DNA from: CAYJAY01 sp964368445
GTDB lineage: Bacteria; Bacillota; Clostridia; Oscillospirales; Ruminococcaceae
DNA length: 64,000 nt
Assembly: GCA_964368445.1 (NCBI GenBank)
Contig: CAYJAY010000010.1
Location: 3,469 to 67,468 of the forward strand
Direction of reading: 5' to 3'
The position numbers were made by a program, and so were the translations under genes. Shown here in pieces: positions 26,801 through 35,164 of the stretch (the first letter of the stretch is position 1; the number at the start of each line of letters is the position of its first letter). Under the pieces are notes generated by a model, which ran no database searches, had not been told where the DNA came from, and was given only the letters and a program-made list of their open reading frames with translations.

Positions 26801-28255
26801 TTAAACTTTTCTTGGTCTTCCAACAAGGCTACCCTTGCTTATTGCATATACATCATCGATAACCATCTGGAACGTCGCTTCGCGTTTTTCAAATTTCGCG
26901 CGAGTTTCGATCTTGCTTTTATTAAAGTCTAAAAGTTCTTTTGAAAGATGAACATTTCCCGGGTTTAAAATTCTTATCGCGCCATCGTTATCACGGGCGG
27001 GGAGAATCTTTCCTGCCGTGTGTTTGCTTGGCGCAAACGGAATGTCAATTGCGCCGGTTTGGAAAGCAAGCACCGTTCCAACCGCAACATCCCCTTCGCC
27101 AAGTTCCAAACAACGGTCTACTATACAGCGTGTTTCGGCGGCTATCGTTTGTTTTTCTATATCAAGTTCCGAGTTGTTAAGAACTTGGTCTTTAAGCATC
27201 GAAAGCATCTGTTTTGTGCACCTTAATCCTTGTGCGTTTGCTTCCATTGTCGGAATTCCCATGGCTTCGTGTGGCGTTTTGACGATTACTTTTGTGACTT
27301 TTGAAAGCGCCGCCACCGCGCTTCCCCACGAAATAACGCTAAACGCTTTGGCTTCGTCTTGTGGAAAACTTCCCATCCATTGGTGGAGAACCGTTGTAAC
27401 AATAACATCTTCATATCCGTGTTTTTTAAGATATTCGTTTGTAAGGGTTTCGAGCACCGATATAGCCGCGACGTCTTGAACCAAATTTCCACATTGTCCA
27501 TATCCTACCGTTATGTTTTTAACGCCCTGTTCCGCTGCCAACAACGATTCTAAAATAGCGACCGAATGTGAGATACAGGGGGGCACAAGCGTTCCTGTGA
27601 GCGGTCCGAACGGTTCGCGGTTTATCGAAATTCCCGCTTCCTCATATATACCGGTCAAGCGGTCGACATATTGCCAGTCGAGTATCGTTTGTTCAAGTGT
27701 CACGTTTTTTGCGTACGGAATGTTATATGAAATTCCGCCGCCCTCATAACTTGTGAAACCTCCTGCATATGTTATCTCGGTTAAAAGCCGTGCATCGGGG
27801 GTTCCGTGTCTAACTTGAACAGGGGTATCGATAGAATCGATTATCTCTCTACAACCCGAAACGCCATGGTTAACCGCCGGAAAGCCGTTCAACATCGATT
27901 TGTTATTTTTGATCGATTCAACGATTCCTTTTTGCGCGTCGTCATATCGGTTAAGACGAGTATAGCTGTCAACCGTTGTCGGCAAAAGATCCGCTTCGCC
28001 TTGGTTTTGTAGGTGTGTGAGAAGTTCAATATGTTTATCTATAAGCGCAACCCCCGCCCTTGGTTGAACAAGCGTCGTACCTTTTTGTTTTGCATCAACT
28101 AACTTCTTTGAAAAAATTTTGCTGTCCGGCATAGATTTATGATATTTAAAAGCTTCCTCGATATCAACATCTTTTCCTGTGGGCCAATGATCTAATATTT
28201 CTTTTCTAACCGATTCAAATTTATCTCTCGACCAGATTTTGTTTTTAAGTTCCAT
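26801..28255 (-). CDS. glmE: Glutamate mutase epsilon subunit
   Basis: Large subunit of adenosylcobalamin-dependent methylaspartate mutase, which rearranges glutamate to 3-methylaspartate. 484 residues, the usual length. Family landmarks are LVQPRAGVALIDKH, LPTTVDSYTRLNRYDDAQ, LNGFPAVNHGVSGCREI, VRHGTPDARLLTEITYAGGFTS, EGGGISYNIPYAK, the PPCISHS block and TVGYGQCGNLVQD. The radical-rearrangement barrel appears complete. It starts 3 bp after glmL, indicating tight coupling. The partner small subunit is encoded at 30492-30905. Confidence 0.96.
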   Translation of the reverse strand: MELKNKIWSRDKFESVRKEILDHWPTGKDVDIEEAFKYHKSMPDSKIFSKKLVDAKQKGTTLVQPRAGVALIDKHIELLTHLQNQGEADLLPTTVDSYTRLNRYDDAQKGIVESIKNNKSMLNGFPAVNHGVSGCREIIDSIDTPVQVRHGTPDARLLTEITYAGGFTSYEGGGISYNIPYAKNVTLEQTILDWQYVDRLTGIYEEAGISINREPFGPLTGTLVPPCISHSVAILESLLAAEQGVKNITVGYGQCGNLVQDVAAISVLETLTNEYLKKHGYEDVIVTTVLHQWMGSFPQDEAKAFSVISWGSAVAALSKVTKVIVKTPHEAMGIPTMEANAQGLRCTKQMLSMLKDQVLNNSELDIEKQTIAAETRCIVDRCLELGEGDVAVGTVLAFQTGAIDIPFAPSKHTAGKILPARDNDGAIRILNPGNVHLSKELLDFNKSKIETRAKFEKREATFQMVIDDVYAISKGSLVGRPRKV

Positions 28256-28258
28256 TGT

Positions 28259-29677
28259 TTAAAACAACTCCTTTTTGATTAATGATAGTGCAAGTTTTGG
28301 GTTGTATCCCGAAAGCAAACCCATGCTTGCAAGTATATATTTTTTGTCTATTATAGCTTTTGGGTTGGTTGGTTTAAGGGGTTTTGGAACAAACGGATTT
28401 TGATTTTCCTTTGTCTCGACAGATGCCGCCGTAAACTCAACCATCTTTTGTTGATGTTTCCCGTGGATTAATGCTCCGCCTGTAAATATGACATTTTCAA
28501 CGTCGCTTAGGTCTTTACCCTCTTGTACAAACGCCATTCCGGACGACGTGTACACCGTTTCAAGCGTTCCGACATGTCGCATAACTCCAATATGTATAGC
28601 CCCGCAACAAAGCGCAAAATCGAGTTTTTGAAAATTCTCGTCCATCGGAAGAAACCCTTCGTTTCCGACAAGTGAAGTTAACATCTCGTCAAGTTGCTCC
28701 TGCTCTAGTTCACCTACTTTACAAAGCCATTCCTTACCAACCGCTTCGGCAACCCCCACTGCGCTGTATCTCATACCAAGGTCACCTTCAACGGTGCGCT
28801 TTATAAAAGGTTCCGGAAGCCCTTTGTACATAACGTTTGCGGATTTTGGCGTTCCATACCCAACGGAATATACATCGGTGGTCGCTCCTCCAACATCAAT
28901 TGCCAATAGTTCGCCGACACCTTTGTAATCTTTTTCGCCTTCAATCCCCGTTCCAAGCAGTTTGATTGCGTTCATTACCGCCACAGGGGTTGGCATTACG
29001 ATTTCGGACAAAAGTGATTCGGTTTTAGTTAAACCTTTGGCGTGAACGATACGTTTTAAAAAAATCTCTCGAATTTTCTCTTGCGTCGGAACGATGTTTA
29101 TCTCGTCGATTTTCGGCATAACGTTTTCACAGATATATGTTTCTTTATTCTCTAAAAGTTCTCCACAACTTGTTGAAGCGTTTCGATTTCCCGAAATCAA
29201 GATCGGAAAATCCTTTTTACAGGTTTTAATCATCGTTGCATTGTGTACAATACAATCGGTGTTTCCTCCGTCCGTTCCTCCGACTAAAAGAAAAATTTCG
29301 GGAGGATTTTTGTCGATTTCCTCGACATCCTGATTTGTCAGCTTGTACGAAAAAATTTTAACAAGCTTTGCCCCGGCGCCGAGGCTTGCCATTTTTGCGG
29401 CTTTCGCCGTGAGTTCCGGAACAAGTCCCGATGCCATCATGCGAAGCCCACCGGCAGCAGAAGAACAAGCAAACGTTTTATCAAACGACATCTCCCCTAT
29501 CTTGGCTTTTAGCTTTGAAAGCGCATTTTCAAGGCCTTCGCCAACATCGGTTGAAACGGTTGTGAAGCTTTGCTCGGTTCCGACAATTTGCTCTTTATAC
29601 TCGTCAACCACCGTAACCTTTGTGTATGTACTTCCGAAATCTATTAGAAGAATGTTTCCCAAAAACAACCCCCCCAC
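28259..29677 (-). CDS. glmL: MutL-type protein of the glutamate mutase operon
   Basis: About 472 residues of the actin-like (ASKHA) ATPase fold: LIDFGSTYTKVTVVDE near the N-terminus, LVGGTDGGNTDCIV, a second phosphate loop LAIDVGGATTDVYSVGYG, and ENVIFTGGALIHG near the end. The family is regularly encoded between the two mutase subunits and is thought to be a chaperone or reactivase, though this is not proven. The start is uncertain: GTG at 29677 directly abuts a heptamer repeat and lacks a ribosome site. A TTG at 29662, 6 bases after a run of seven G, would give the more usual N-terminus. Confidence 0.9.
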   Translation of the reverse strand: MGGLFLGNILLIDFGSTYTKVTVVDEYKEQIVGTEQSFTTVSTDVGEGLENALSKLKAKIGEMSFDKTFACSSAAGGLRMMASGLVPELTAKAAKMASLGAGAKLVKIFSYKLTNQDVEEIDKNPPEIFLLVGGTDGGNTDCIVHNATMIKTCKKDFPILISGNRNASTSCGELLENKETYICENVMPKIDEINIVPTQEKIREIFLKRIVHAKGLTKTESLLSEIVMPTPVAVMNAIKLLGTGIEGEKDYKGVGELLAIDVGGATTDVYSVGYGTPKSANVMYKGLPEPFIKRTVEGDLGMRYSAVGVAEAVGKEWLCKVGELEQEQLDEMLTSLVGNEGFLPMDENFQKLDFALCCGAIHIGVMRHVGTLETVYTSSGMAFVQEGKDLSDVENVIFTGGALIHGKHQQKMVEFTAASVETKENQNPFVPKPLKPTNPKAIIDKKYILASMGLLSGYNPKLALSLIKKELF

Positions 29678-29680
29678 AAA

Positions 29681-29713
29681 TTAATTCGTAATTCGTAATG
29701 CGTAATTCGTAAT
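29681..29713. repeat. Heptamer array AATTCGT/AATGCGT
   Basis: Four to five 7-bp units (AATTCGT, AATTCGT, AATGCGT, AATTCGT). It lies between the 214-aa gene and the glmL start codon, only 3 bp from the latter, so it has probably displaced the original leader of glmL. Confidence 0.85.
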
Positions 29714-29721
29714 TTATGAGG

Positions 29722-30366
29722 CTATCTGTAGAACCCCTCAATCACAGGAATGAATTGCTCCGGTATAGTATAACACCAAACAGTACCTGGCTCATTATAA
29801 GAATAGTCTATCTCTGTGGTGATATACCATTTTCCGTCAACTGTGCCCATATATCCAACAAACTCTGTTGCAAGAGGACAATCCTCATACCCAACATAAA
29901 GTCTACGCATCTGCGAACCGTCTTTTTCATACTCACCGATATCATCAGTTTCATATTCAAAATCTGTTGTAGCTTGCTCCATAATAATAGATATCGTATT
30001 AAAAAATCTCTCGTCCTCAATTAGCTCGTTGTTCCAACTTGCTGTTGTTATTTTGCCAAAAGTAGGGATGTTATAGTCTTCTCTTACAAACAACGTTTGG
30101 TCTAAAAAACTCCTATAGACAACAAATGTATGCGTTTTGTCTTGTTCAACTTCTTTTACCTCATCGGCTTTAAATGTTTTTGCAATAGGTTCTCCTTCTG
30201 TATATCCGCCCGCAACAGTGCTTTCATAACGAACACCATTCCATATTAAAGAATCCCCCGGACGTTTAATCGTTTGTCCAATAATAAGATGTACATCGAA
30301 AACATACCAAATAAAAGCGAAAAAGGCTATCAAAATAATTAGCAACAATTTATGCTTCTTTTTCAT
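29722..30366 (-). CDS. Membrane-anchored extracytoplasmic protein, unknown, inserted in operon
   Basis: About 214 residues. A basic N-terminus and one hydrophobic helix (MKKKHKLLLIILIAFFAFIWYVFDV) act as an uncleaved anchor or signal. The rest is hydrophilic, with many acidic and aromatic residues, and ends in YTIPEQFIPVIEGFYR. No family was recognised. The ATG at 30366 follows AAAGGTG; the longer reading back to 30471 would start inside a repeat. It separates glmS from glmL, genes that normally adjoin, and has repeats on both sides, so it is best seen as an insertion. Confidence 0.6.
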   Translation of the reverse strand: MKKKHKLLLIILIAFFAFIWYVFDVHLIIGQTIKRPGDSLIWNGVRYESTVAGGYTEGEPIAKTFKADEVKEVEQDKTHTFVVYRSFLDQTLFVREDYNIPTFGKITTASWNNELIEDERFFNTISIIMEQATTDFEYETDDIGEYEKDGSQMRRLYVGYEDCPLATEFVGYMGTVDGKWYITTEIDYSYNEPGTVWCYTIPEQFIPVIEGFYR

Positions 30367-30451
30367 ACACACACCTTTCTTAATAAAACGACTATTATTA
30401 ATTTTACAAAGTACTACAAAGCCAAAAACCAATGACAAAATCAAAATATTT

Positions 30452-30497
30452 CGCCACAAAGTGGCGCACAATCATTCCTAATTCCTAATTCCTAATT
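30452..30497. repeat. Hairpin plus heptamer repeat after glmS
   Basis: CGCCAC-AAA-GTGGCG (30452-30466) is followed by GCACA and the heptamers ATTCCTA (30473-30497). The array includes the stop codon TAG of glmS, as at the AtuA-like gene. Confidence 0.85.
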
Positions 30498-30905
30498 AAC
30501 GCCGAGGTCTTTTCTCAAAAAATCTACCGTTATTTCGGGATCGGTTCCGGGGGGAAACGCCCTGTCAAACCCCATTGCAAGAAAACGTTTTTCAACCTCT
30601 TCAAACGGTTGTTTTCCAACCACAATGTTTCCGCCAACGTAAAGCAAGATTCCCGAAAGGCCCATTTCTTCACATTTTCCACGAAGCCCACGACAATCTA
30701 ATTCGCCATGTCCGTAAAGAGAAGAAACAACAATTGCATCTGCCGCCGTTTCGATTGCGGCTTCGATAAATTCCTGTTGCGAAACCATAACCCCAAGGTT
30801 TATAACCTCGAATCCTTCCTGCGTAAAAACAGCGTCTAGGATTTTGTTTCCGACAGCGTGAACATCGGCACCGATTACTCCAATAACCAATTTCTTTTTG
30901 CTCAT
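30492..30905 (-). CDS. glmS: Glutamate mutase sigma subunit
   Basis: Small cobalamin-binding subunit of methylaspartate mutase, 137 residues, the normal length. The B12 motif DxHxxG is present as GADVHAVGNKIL (the His is the lower cobalt ligand), followed by the SxL segment in IVVSSLYGHGE and by LYVGGNIVVGK. The ATG at 30905 follows GGAGG by 7 bases. It is the first gene of the glutamate operon, behind a promoter overlapped by an inverted repeat. The end GVN-stop runs into a heptamer repeat. Confidence 0.95.
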   Translation of the reverse strand: MSKKKLVIGVIGADVHAVGNKILDAVFTQEGFEVINLGVMVSQQEFIEAAIETAADAIVVSSLYGHGELDCRGLRGKCEEMGLSGILLYVGGNIVVGKQPFEEVEKRFLAMGFDRAFPPGTDPEITVDFLRKDLGVN

Positions 30906-30928
30906 AGAATCCTCCATTTAAAATTTAA

Positions 30929-30973
30929 ATTGTTCTATAACTATATAGTATATTGTTATAGAACAATAGTCAA
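30929..30973 (-). promoter_or_regulatory. Promoter and putative operator of the glutamate mutase operon
   Basis: On the minus strand: TTGACT (30968-30973), 17-bp spacer, TACTAT (30945-30950). A perfect 13-bp inverted repeat, ATTGTTCTATAAC (30929-30941) and GTTATAGAACAAT (30955-30967), overlaps it. One arm fills the spacer and the other lies just after the -10 box, so the repeat cannot act only as an RNA hairpin. It looks like a repressor site. The regulator is not identified. Confidence 0.7.
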
Positions 30974-31031
30974 TACTCTTTTTGTTAGTTTTATATTAAT
31001 TTGTTAAGTAATACAAAAAAACAAAAAAAAT

Positions 31032-31079
31032 ATAGTGGGTGGAGCTACATCATAATTATAATGTAGCTCCACCCACTAT
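31032..31079 (-). terminator. Terminator of the rhamnose operon
   Basis: A perfect 19-bp stem (31032-31050 with 31061-31079, beginning ATAGTGGGTGG) with a 10-base loop. On the minus strand it is followed by ATTTTTTTTGTTTTT. It separates the rhamnose operon from the glutamate operon promoter. Confidence 0.9.
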
Positions 31080-31127
31080 CGGTTTTATTAACTGTGTTTG
31101 CTATTTGCTTACTAACAAAACATTAGG

Positions 31128-31898
31128 TTATTTCAAGATCGATTGTCTATAAGCTTCGCTTTCCCAATTTGCTATGAAATCTTGTGCCGAACTATCCATC
31201 GACCTTGGTGTTTGGTTGTTTATCTTGAGCGTCGTGTGTATAAACGACACAGCCGCAAAGATCTCGGTTTGCGCATCGGTAAGCGTTAGGTATACCTGTT
31301 GGTCGGGATATAACGGCTTTACAACGTTTTCATAATAGCTGCCAAAATCGCTTTCCGAAACACCGTAGTATTTTGCGAACTTTTCGTTTATTTCGGTGTG
31401 CAACTTAAGCGCTTGTTCCGCTGTGTCGGCGGTTACAACAAACCCGTGGTTTTCAAGAAGCACAGCTTCGACTCCGTCGAACAGTTTAGATTTTATGTAT
31501 TCCGCAAGTTCCTGTCCCGGGTTGATGTATGGAACGGTTATATATTTATAATCGCTCATAACCTGTTCAATTGCCGCTTGTCCTTGTTCGGAGCAAAGCG
31601 CAAGGTTAACATAAACCGGATGGGTGTGTATAACATATTTTTTTAAAAGCGCGTGGAAGTTTGCTTCAACCGAAGGACGAAGAGGTTTAAACCCCTCGGC
31701 TTCGGTCACGTCTTCAAGCGTATCCACTTTAACAACGGCAAACCCGCTGTCCTCCGTTACGTCGGTTAAACGGAAACCCGAAGCTTTAATAGCCATAAGC
31801 CCGTCGCCATATTTGACCGAAGTGTTTCCGCCGCCGCCTTGTGTGTAATCGACTCGGCTTCCAACCTGTTTTGACATCATGGAAAAATCTTTAAACAT
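31128..31898 (-). CDS. Class II aldolase, probable rhamnulose-1-phosphate aldolase
   Basis: About 256 residues. Class II aldolase/adducin fold with GGGGNTSVKYGDGLMAIKASGF (phosphate-binding region), zinc ligands in VIHTHPVYVN and LLENHGFVV, and SVEANFHALL. In the rhamnose operon it would split rhamnulose 1-phosphate into dihydroxyacetone phosphate and lactaldehyde. The sequence resembles the aldolase half of RhaE-like fusion proteins more than E. coli RhaD; the dehydrogenase half is absent. The ATG at 31898 follows AAAGGAAAT. Last gene of the operon, before a strong terminator. Assignment to rhamnulose phosphate rests partly on context. Confidence 0.75.
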   Translation of the reverse strand: MFKDFSMMSKQVGSRVDYTQGGGGNTSVKYGDGLMAIKASGFRLTDVTEDSGFAVVKVDTLEDVTEAEGFKPLRPSVEANFHALLKKYVIHTHPVYVNLALCSEQGQAAIEQVMSDYKYITVPYINPGQELAEYIKSKLFDGVEAVLLENHGFVVTADTAEQALKLHTEINEKFAKYYGVSESDFGSYYENVVKPLYPDQQVYLTLTDAQTEIFAAVSFIHTTLKINNQTPRSMDSSAQDFIANWESEAYRQSILK

Positions 31899-31978
31899 AA
31901 TTTCATTTCCTTTTTTATTAAAACAGGGGTCGAGGCACAAAGCCCGACCCCCTTTGCTTAATTTGCTTTAATTAACTA

Positions 31979-33046
31979 TTAATAGACTGTTTTCCATTCT
32001 TCGATGTTTTCGCCGTTAAATTCAAATGGAGCGCCTAATATGATTTCTGTTCCGCCGTCGGCAGCTGCGACAACTTCGTATGAAGTTCCATTAGCTGCTG
32101 TAAAGGTTTGTCCAACTTCACCTGTAAGGCTTCCATTAGTCATTTCAAGCAAAGCATAACCTGCAAGACGACCTAAATCGATAGGATTCCAAAGGAACAT
32201 GTACGGGCAAGCGGGGTTTTCGCCTGTCATGAATTCTGCCATTTCGGAAGGAAGACCAAGACCGGTTACGATAACTTGACCTTCAAGGCCTTCGTCGCTT
32301 ACAACTTTAGAAGCCGCCGCGATACCAACAGTTGTCGGAGCACAGATAACTTTAAGGTCAGGATAGTTGCTTATCAAAGCCAAAGTTTGGTCGACAGATT
32401 TTTGATATTCGTCGTCACCATATGCAACTTCAACAAGGTTTAAGTTTGCATATTGATCATCTGTCATAATTTCTTGCATAGCTTCAATCCAAGCATTTTG
32501 ATTTGTAGCTGTCGAGGTAGCCGAAAGGATAGCCCAATCGCCTTCTCCGCCTGTAAGATCTTCAACGCCGTCAACAAGCGCTTGTGCAACTTCAACAATA
32601 CCCGCTTGGTTTATGTGGGTCAAACGGCTTGCCGGATTGACAGAAGAATCTAGTGAAATAACGTTGATACCTGCGTCCATAGCGGCTTTTGCTGCTGTTT
32701 CGAGAGCATCAAAGTCGTTTGCCGCAATAGCAATTCCGTCAACTTGTTGTGCAACGAGCTCATTGATAAGAGTAATTTGAGCTTCCGCTGTAATTTCTGC
32801 TGGATGTTTGATGATTGGTTCTGCGCCGGCATCAGAGATTACTTCTTCAAAGCCCGATGCTGTACGTTCATTAAACGGGTTGCCTGCCGATTTTGTTATA
32901 ATGGCATACGTTCCGCCTGCTTCAACTTCGGGAGCTGTTGTTTCGCCTTCGGGTGTCGGTGCGGGCGCCTCTTCTGTTGCACATGCAACAAACGAGAACA
33001 CCAACATCAACGCGAGAACTAATGCTAATAGTTTTTTCATAATCAT
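31979..33046 (-). CDS. rhaS: Rhamnose ABC importer, substrate-binding lipoprotein
   Basis: About 355 residues. A lipoprotein signal (KKLLALVLALMLVFSFVACATEE, lipobox cysteine in VAC) is followed by a low-complexity Thr/Glu/Pro linker and a type 1 periplasmic-binding domain (TYAIITKSAGNPFNERTASGFEE, DGIAIAANDFDALETAAKAA, VISLDSSVN). The family is CUT2-type pentose/deoxyhexose binders. It is encoded with two RbsC-like permeases, a double-domain ATPase and rhamnose enzymes. An AAGG ribosome site lies before the ATG at 33046; the in-frame upstream codons to 33100 are likely leader. Confidence 0.85.
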   Translation of the reverse strand: MIMKKLLALVLALMLVFSFVACATEEAPAPTPEGETTAPEVEAGGTYAIITKSAGNPFNERTASGFEEVISDAGAEPIIKHPAEITAEAQITLINELVAQQVDGIAIAANDFDALETAAKAAMDAGINVISLDSSVNPASRLTHINQAGIVEVAQALVDGVEDLTGGEGDWAILSATSTATNQNAWIEAMQEIMTDDQYANLNLVEVAYGDDEYQKSVDQTLALISNYPDLKVICAPTTVGIAAASKVVSDEGLEGQVIVTGLGLPSEMAEFMTGENPACPYMFLWNPIDLGRLAGYALLEMTNGSLTGEVGQTFTAANGTSYEVVAAADGGTEIILGAPFEFNGENIEEWKTVY

Positions 33047-33099
33047 TTTTTTCCTTTTCTTTTGTTTTTTATGTGAACACATTTTGCATGTGGTCATCA

Positions 33100-34137
33100 T
33101 TAATTTGTGTTTTTTAACTTTGATTTAAGCTTGTCTTTAATGCCAAAGTATGCATCTTTAAGTTTAAGGTTTGGTATCATGACAACGATGATTAGAATTG
33201 CACCGATTATCATCAAGATAGTTTGCGAGTTGACGTTAATTAAACCAAGTCCATATTTAAGGAGCCCAACAGTGAATATCGCTATAACGGTTCCGGGGAA
33301 GTTTCCTTTGCCGCCAACCGTCGAGATGCCTCCGAGAACTACCATCGAGATCGCCTCAAGTTCATATCCCGTTGCTATGTCGGAACGAACCGTTCCAAGC
33401 CACGAAGAATAGAGAACTGCGGATAGACCACACGTTAATCCGACAAGGGTGAACGCTATTAAACGATTTTTTTGAACAGGTACGCCGGCATATTTTGCGG
33501 CGGTTTTGTTTGCGCCGATAGCATAAAGTTGCCTTCCGAACGCCGTTTTGTGAAGAACAATTCCAAAAACTGCCGCTACCAAACAAAACACGATAAACGA
33601 ATACGGCACAACTCCAAGTTTTGCATAGTAAAGGTTGGGGAACCACTCAACATCGTGGAGGTTGCCGGAACTTTCGCTTCCGAGTATCATCTCGCATATT
33701 CCACGGTATAACGTCATCGTCCCAAGCGTTACTATCATTGGGGCAAGCTCGGTAAATCTTGTTAAGATAAATCCGTTTATAAATCCGCAAACGGTCCCAC
33801 AAGCTATCGCCAAAAGTATTGCAAACGCCATTGGAACTCCGGCGTTGTAGGATACTGCAAGAACTGTTGCGGAAAGAGCAACGGTTGAACCAACCGAAAG
33901 GTCGATGTCTCCAAGCACCAATATATACGCCATTGGGAACGCTATGAATCCTCTTGCCAAAAACGTATTGATTGCCGTGAACAGATTGTTTGCGTCAAGA
34001 TAGTTGCTTGAAATCGAAGCGTTCATTATGTTGACACCCAAAAACAACAGAATAAGCAAGAACTCCCAACGCAGGAATGTCGATGCAAGGGTTTTTTCTT
34101 TTGTTGCAATAATCTTTCTTTTAACCTGATTTTCCAT
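33100..34137 (-). CDS. rhaQ: Rhamnose ABC importer permease (second)
   Basis: 345-residue RbsC/AraH-type membrane protein with about nine helices. Landmarks: AFPMAYILVLGDIDLSVGSTVALSA, FINGFILTRF, AIGANKTAAKYAGVPV and ISMVVLGGISTVGGKGNFPGTVIA. Its start codon overlaps the stop of the preceding permease (TAATG), so the two are translationally coupled, as expected for a heterodimer. It is followed by the binding-protein gene. Which permease corresponds to RhaP or RhaQ of other organisms is not certain. Confidence 0.85.
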   Translation of the reverse strand: MENQVKRKIIATKEKTLASTFLRWEFLLILLFLGVNIMNASISSNYLDANNLFTAINTFLARGFIAFPMAYILVLGDIDLSVGSTVALSATVLAVSYNAGVPMAFAILLAIACGTVCGFINGFILTRFTELAPMIVTLGTMTLYRGICEMILGSESSGNLHDVEWFPNLYYAKLGVVPYSFIVFCLVAAVFGIVLHKTAFGRQLYAIGANKTAAKYAGVPVQKNRLIAFTLVGLTCGLSAVLYSSWLGTVRSDIATGYELEAISMVVLGGISTVGGKGNFPGTVIAIFTVGLLKYGLGLINVNSQTILMIIGAILIIVVMIPNLKLKDAYFGIKDKLKSKLKNTN

Positions 34138-35147
34138 TAAATTTCTCTTCCTTTCAGGTTGTTTTTATCGATAGCTCGTTGAGCCAATACGTTGACTACT
34201 ATGGCAATTAGTATAATTGCGCCTTTAATTGCCGTTTGCCAAAACTGTGAAATCCCGATAAGTGGCAAAGCCTTGCTTATAACAGCCATCGTTACCGAAC
34301 CTAGGAAAACCCCAACAACGCCGCCTTGACCACCCGAAAGGCTAACCCCACCCAATACACAGGCGGCTATTGCGTCCATCTCCATTCCCATGCCCATGTC
34401 GCTTTGAGCCGAGGCATAAAGCGAGGTGTACATCGCGCCAACAAGCCCGGAAAACGCGCCCGCCATTGCATAGACCACAAACTTAATGTTGTCAATTTTG
34501 ATACCGCTTACAACGGCGGCTTCGGGATTTGAACCGATAGCATATATAGTTCTTCCAAACCTTGTCCATTTCATCACGAAAAACAAAACTATGTAGCAAA
34601 CCAACGCTATAAACACAAGGTTGTTCATTAATCCAAACGTTAGTGTTTCGGTTTGTGCAAAATCTTTAAATGAAGACTGGAATTCATACGCCGAAACCCA
34701 ACGGCTTTCGGAAACTATGTATGTGGCGCCTCTGAATATGTTTGTGAACCCAAGCGTTGCTATAATCGGGATAACTTTGCCTTTCGATATAACAAGACCG
34801 ACAAGCATTCCGCAAACCGTTCCTATTGCAATGCTTACGAGGAACATTACAAGCGTTGAAGAATAAACACCGTCTCGCATCATAAGCGAGGCACACATTC
34901 CGGAAAACGCAAGCGTTGCTGAAACCGAGATGTCGATTCCGCCTATGAGCAAAACGCTCATCATGCCAAGCGAAAGCGTAATCGTTGTGGAATAGTTTTT
35001 AAACATATCGCCGATAGTTTTAGCGGTTAAAAAGTCTGCGTTTCTCATCTGAATAAAAACGCAAAGCAAGATCAAAACCAAGAGAAGGCTTAGCTCTCTT
35101 GAACTTGAAAGCTTTTTCAAAAAGGTATTAAACCCTGTTTTTTGCAT
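34137..35147 (-). CDS. rhaP: Rhamnose ABC importer permease (first)
   Basis: 336-residue RbsC-type permease with LLIGGIDISVSATLAFSGMCA, GLVISKGKVIPIIATLGFTNIFRG, YAIGSNPEAAVVSGIKID and AIAACVLGGVSLSGGQGGVVGVFLG, which are the family's recurring blocks. It begins 17 bp after the ATPase gene and overlaps the next permease by one base. The N-terminus is basic and cytoplasmic. The P versus Q label is arbitrary. Confidence 0.85.
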   Translation of the reverse strand: MQKTGFNTFLKKLSSSRELSLLLVLILLCVFIQMRNADFLTAKTIGDMFKNYSTTITLSLGMMSVLLIGGIDISVSATLAFSGMCASLMMRDGVYSSTLVMFLVSIAIGTVCGMLVGLVISKGKVIPIIATLGFTNIFRGATYIVSESRWVSAYEFQSSFKDFAQTETLTFGLMNNLVFIALVCYIVLFFVMKWTRFGRTIYAIGSNPEAAVVSGIKIDNIKFVVYAMAGAFSGLVGAMYTSLYASAQSDMGMGMEMDAIAACVLGGVSLSGGQGGVVGVFLGSVTMAVISKALPLIGISQFWQTAIKGAIILIAIVVNVLAQRAIDKNNLKGREI

Positions 35148-35164
35148 AATACATCCTCTTTATT

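Noticed and set aside
30367..30471. Longer N-terminus of the 214-residue protein
   Set aside because: It would start inside a hairpin repeat; AAAGGTG before the ATG at 30366 and the lysine-rich signal support the shorter form.
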